In this document: positions 63,164 through 64,000 of the stretch, piece by piece | Position numbering within the stretch: the first letter of the stretch is position 1 | Layout: every line of letters starts with the position of its first letter | Source of the DNA: Phlebopus portentosus | Taxonomy: Eukaryota; Basidiomycota; Agaricomycetes; Boletales; Boletinellaceae | Assembly: GCA_037892935.1 (NCBI GenBank) | Contig: JAYXKI010000003.1 | Span: 1,488,001 to 1,552,000, forward strand | DNA: 64,000 nt | Reading direction: 5' to 3' | Notes under the pieces: generated by a model | Databases searched by the model: none | The model's input: only the letters and a program-made list of their open reading frames with translations | Told to the model about the DNA's origin: nothing | Position numbers and translations under genes: made by a program

Positions 63164-64000
63164 ATGCCGTTCCCTCTCGCACCGCACCATGTCCAACTCA
63201 TTGCTGCATGCTATCCTCCATCTTCCGCCCTTCTCACTTCTGGTCCAGAGTATAAACCGAACTCCCAAGAACTCTCTCGACTCACCTATTATGCATCAAA
63301 CAGACCGGGTAAAATCGCGAAACTCGGTAGTGAGTTAGAGAAAAGGGCACTAACAGATGCCCGTAAGGCCAGCTCAGGGAATGTGAGGGCACGCGCGTTA
63401 GTAGACCATTGCATGTCTTCATTTATTTGTTACTTATTCTTATTCGTGAAGATCTCTTCTGATTACACTGAATATATTTAAGGCCTTGACTCAGGAATGC
63501 CGGCGAGATCTGTCTTTGCTGGCGACATCGTTAATGTCGACCTTGGATTCAACATTAGCTGTTTTGTCTAATGACCTCGAGGTTGCGGCTAAAGTCGCCA
63601 GTGTGGTCAGTCGCGATACTATCGAGCTTCAGGGATTTCTCAAATGACCTGGACTCCTAGTTCGTCTGTTGGTCTACGTATACGAACGGCCAATTGCTTG
63701 GTATAGATCAGACTTTAACCCGAGATTACATTTCAACCCTGCACCGATTTTCGTCCATGTGTTTATCCGAGGCCAAAGATTCTGAAGATCGCAATAGGTC
63801 AGAAAACATGATATCTTCACATGTCTTAAATTGACAAGTTCTTAGGATGCGCGTTATCGGACTGGGCGCCCTCACGGGCGCGGTGGCATCGGAGGCTCTT
63901 TATAATTCACCATCGCAAATCAAAGCGCAAGCTTCCGCAATTGTTCCAGCCTTGCTTGTCAATTTACTCCAGGTTGACACCTCAGTCCTTGATTACGAGT
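63164..64000 (+). CDS. EFR3: EFR3-like plasma-membrane scaffold for PI4-kinase (5' part, cut by window edge)
   Basis: Efr3 anchors the Stt4 PI4-kinase complex at the plasma membrane. ATG 63164 gives MPFPLAPHHVQLIAACYPPS with SALLTSGPEYKPNSQELSRL and TYYASNRPGKIAKLGSELEK, a nearly invariant stretch of the family. KASSGNVRARAL then splices (intron ending ATATTTAAG) to ALTQECRRDLSLLATSLMST. The frame continues NDLEVAAKVASV, then after an intron FVCWSTYTNGQLLGIDQTLT, and MRVIGLGALTGAVASEALYN with YNSPSQIKAQASAIVPALLV. The rest of the HEAT-repeat-like solenoid lies beyond 64000. The N-terminal cysteine used for palmitoylation in some Efr3 proteins is not obvious here. The gene starts 328 bases from SLX4 in the divergent direction. 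Confidence 0.9.

Noticed and set aside
62719..63255. Plus-strand frame of 178 codons between SLX4 and EFR3
   Set aside because: It overlaps the SLX4 N-terminus on the other strand and the EFR3 start in another frame, and its product is not recognisable.

Overview
The window reads as nuclear DNA of a filamentous basidiomycete, probably a mushroom-forming Agaricomycete. Genes are packed on both strands and interrupted by many short introns, mostly 50 to 65 bases, with GT...AG ends. The best-recognised products are fungal or general eukaryotic (aspartyl aminopeptidase, eIF3d, poly(A) polymerase, folylpolyglutamate synthase, peroxin 2, EFR3). I see no rRNA, tRNA, CRISPR array, transposase or reverse transcriptase. 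Most gene models below were joined by hand from exon reading frames, so internal exon edges are approximate unless stated.

Left part (1-21.2 kb): the N-terminal half of a UTP12/DIP2 WD40 protein (minus strand, cut by the window edge), an M18 aspartyl aminopeptidase, an ER-type HSP90 with signal peptide and HDEL tail, a large disordered protein with repeated acidic motifs, a secreted-kelch/multi-membrane protein, a CNH-like protein with PY motifs, and a TRP/FLC-family membrane channel.

Middle part (21.2-32.1 kb): this is gene-poor. A 6.8 kb stretch without a convincing gene lies upstream of a GATA zinc-finger transcription factor, and 2.4 kb of apparently empty sequence lies downstream of it. 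The architecture suggests a developmental or environmental regulator with a long control region.

Right part (32.1-64 kb): dense housekeeping genes. They are an NTF2-like protein, a DSC2/UBAC2-like rhomboid pseudoprotease, eIF3d, the splicing factor IST3, a membrane-anchored beta-helix protein, an F-box-like protein, nuclear poly(A) polymerase, a trans-sulfuration PLP enzyme, a lysophospholipid acyltransferase with a degenerate active-site motif, an importin (KAP120/importin-11 type), PEX2, a second F-box-like gene broken by an apparent one-base frameshift, folylpolyglutamate synthase with two candidate start codons, SLX4, and the start of EFR3 (cut by the right edge). The genes do not form a pathway cluster. 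Shared themes are RNA handling (UTP12, IST3, PAP, eIF3d) and ER or membrane biology (HSP90, DSC2, TRP/FLC, LPLAT, EFR3), and I read this as ordinary gene-order chance.
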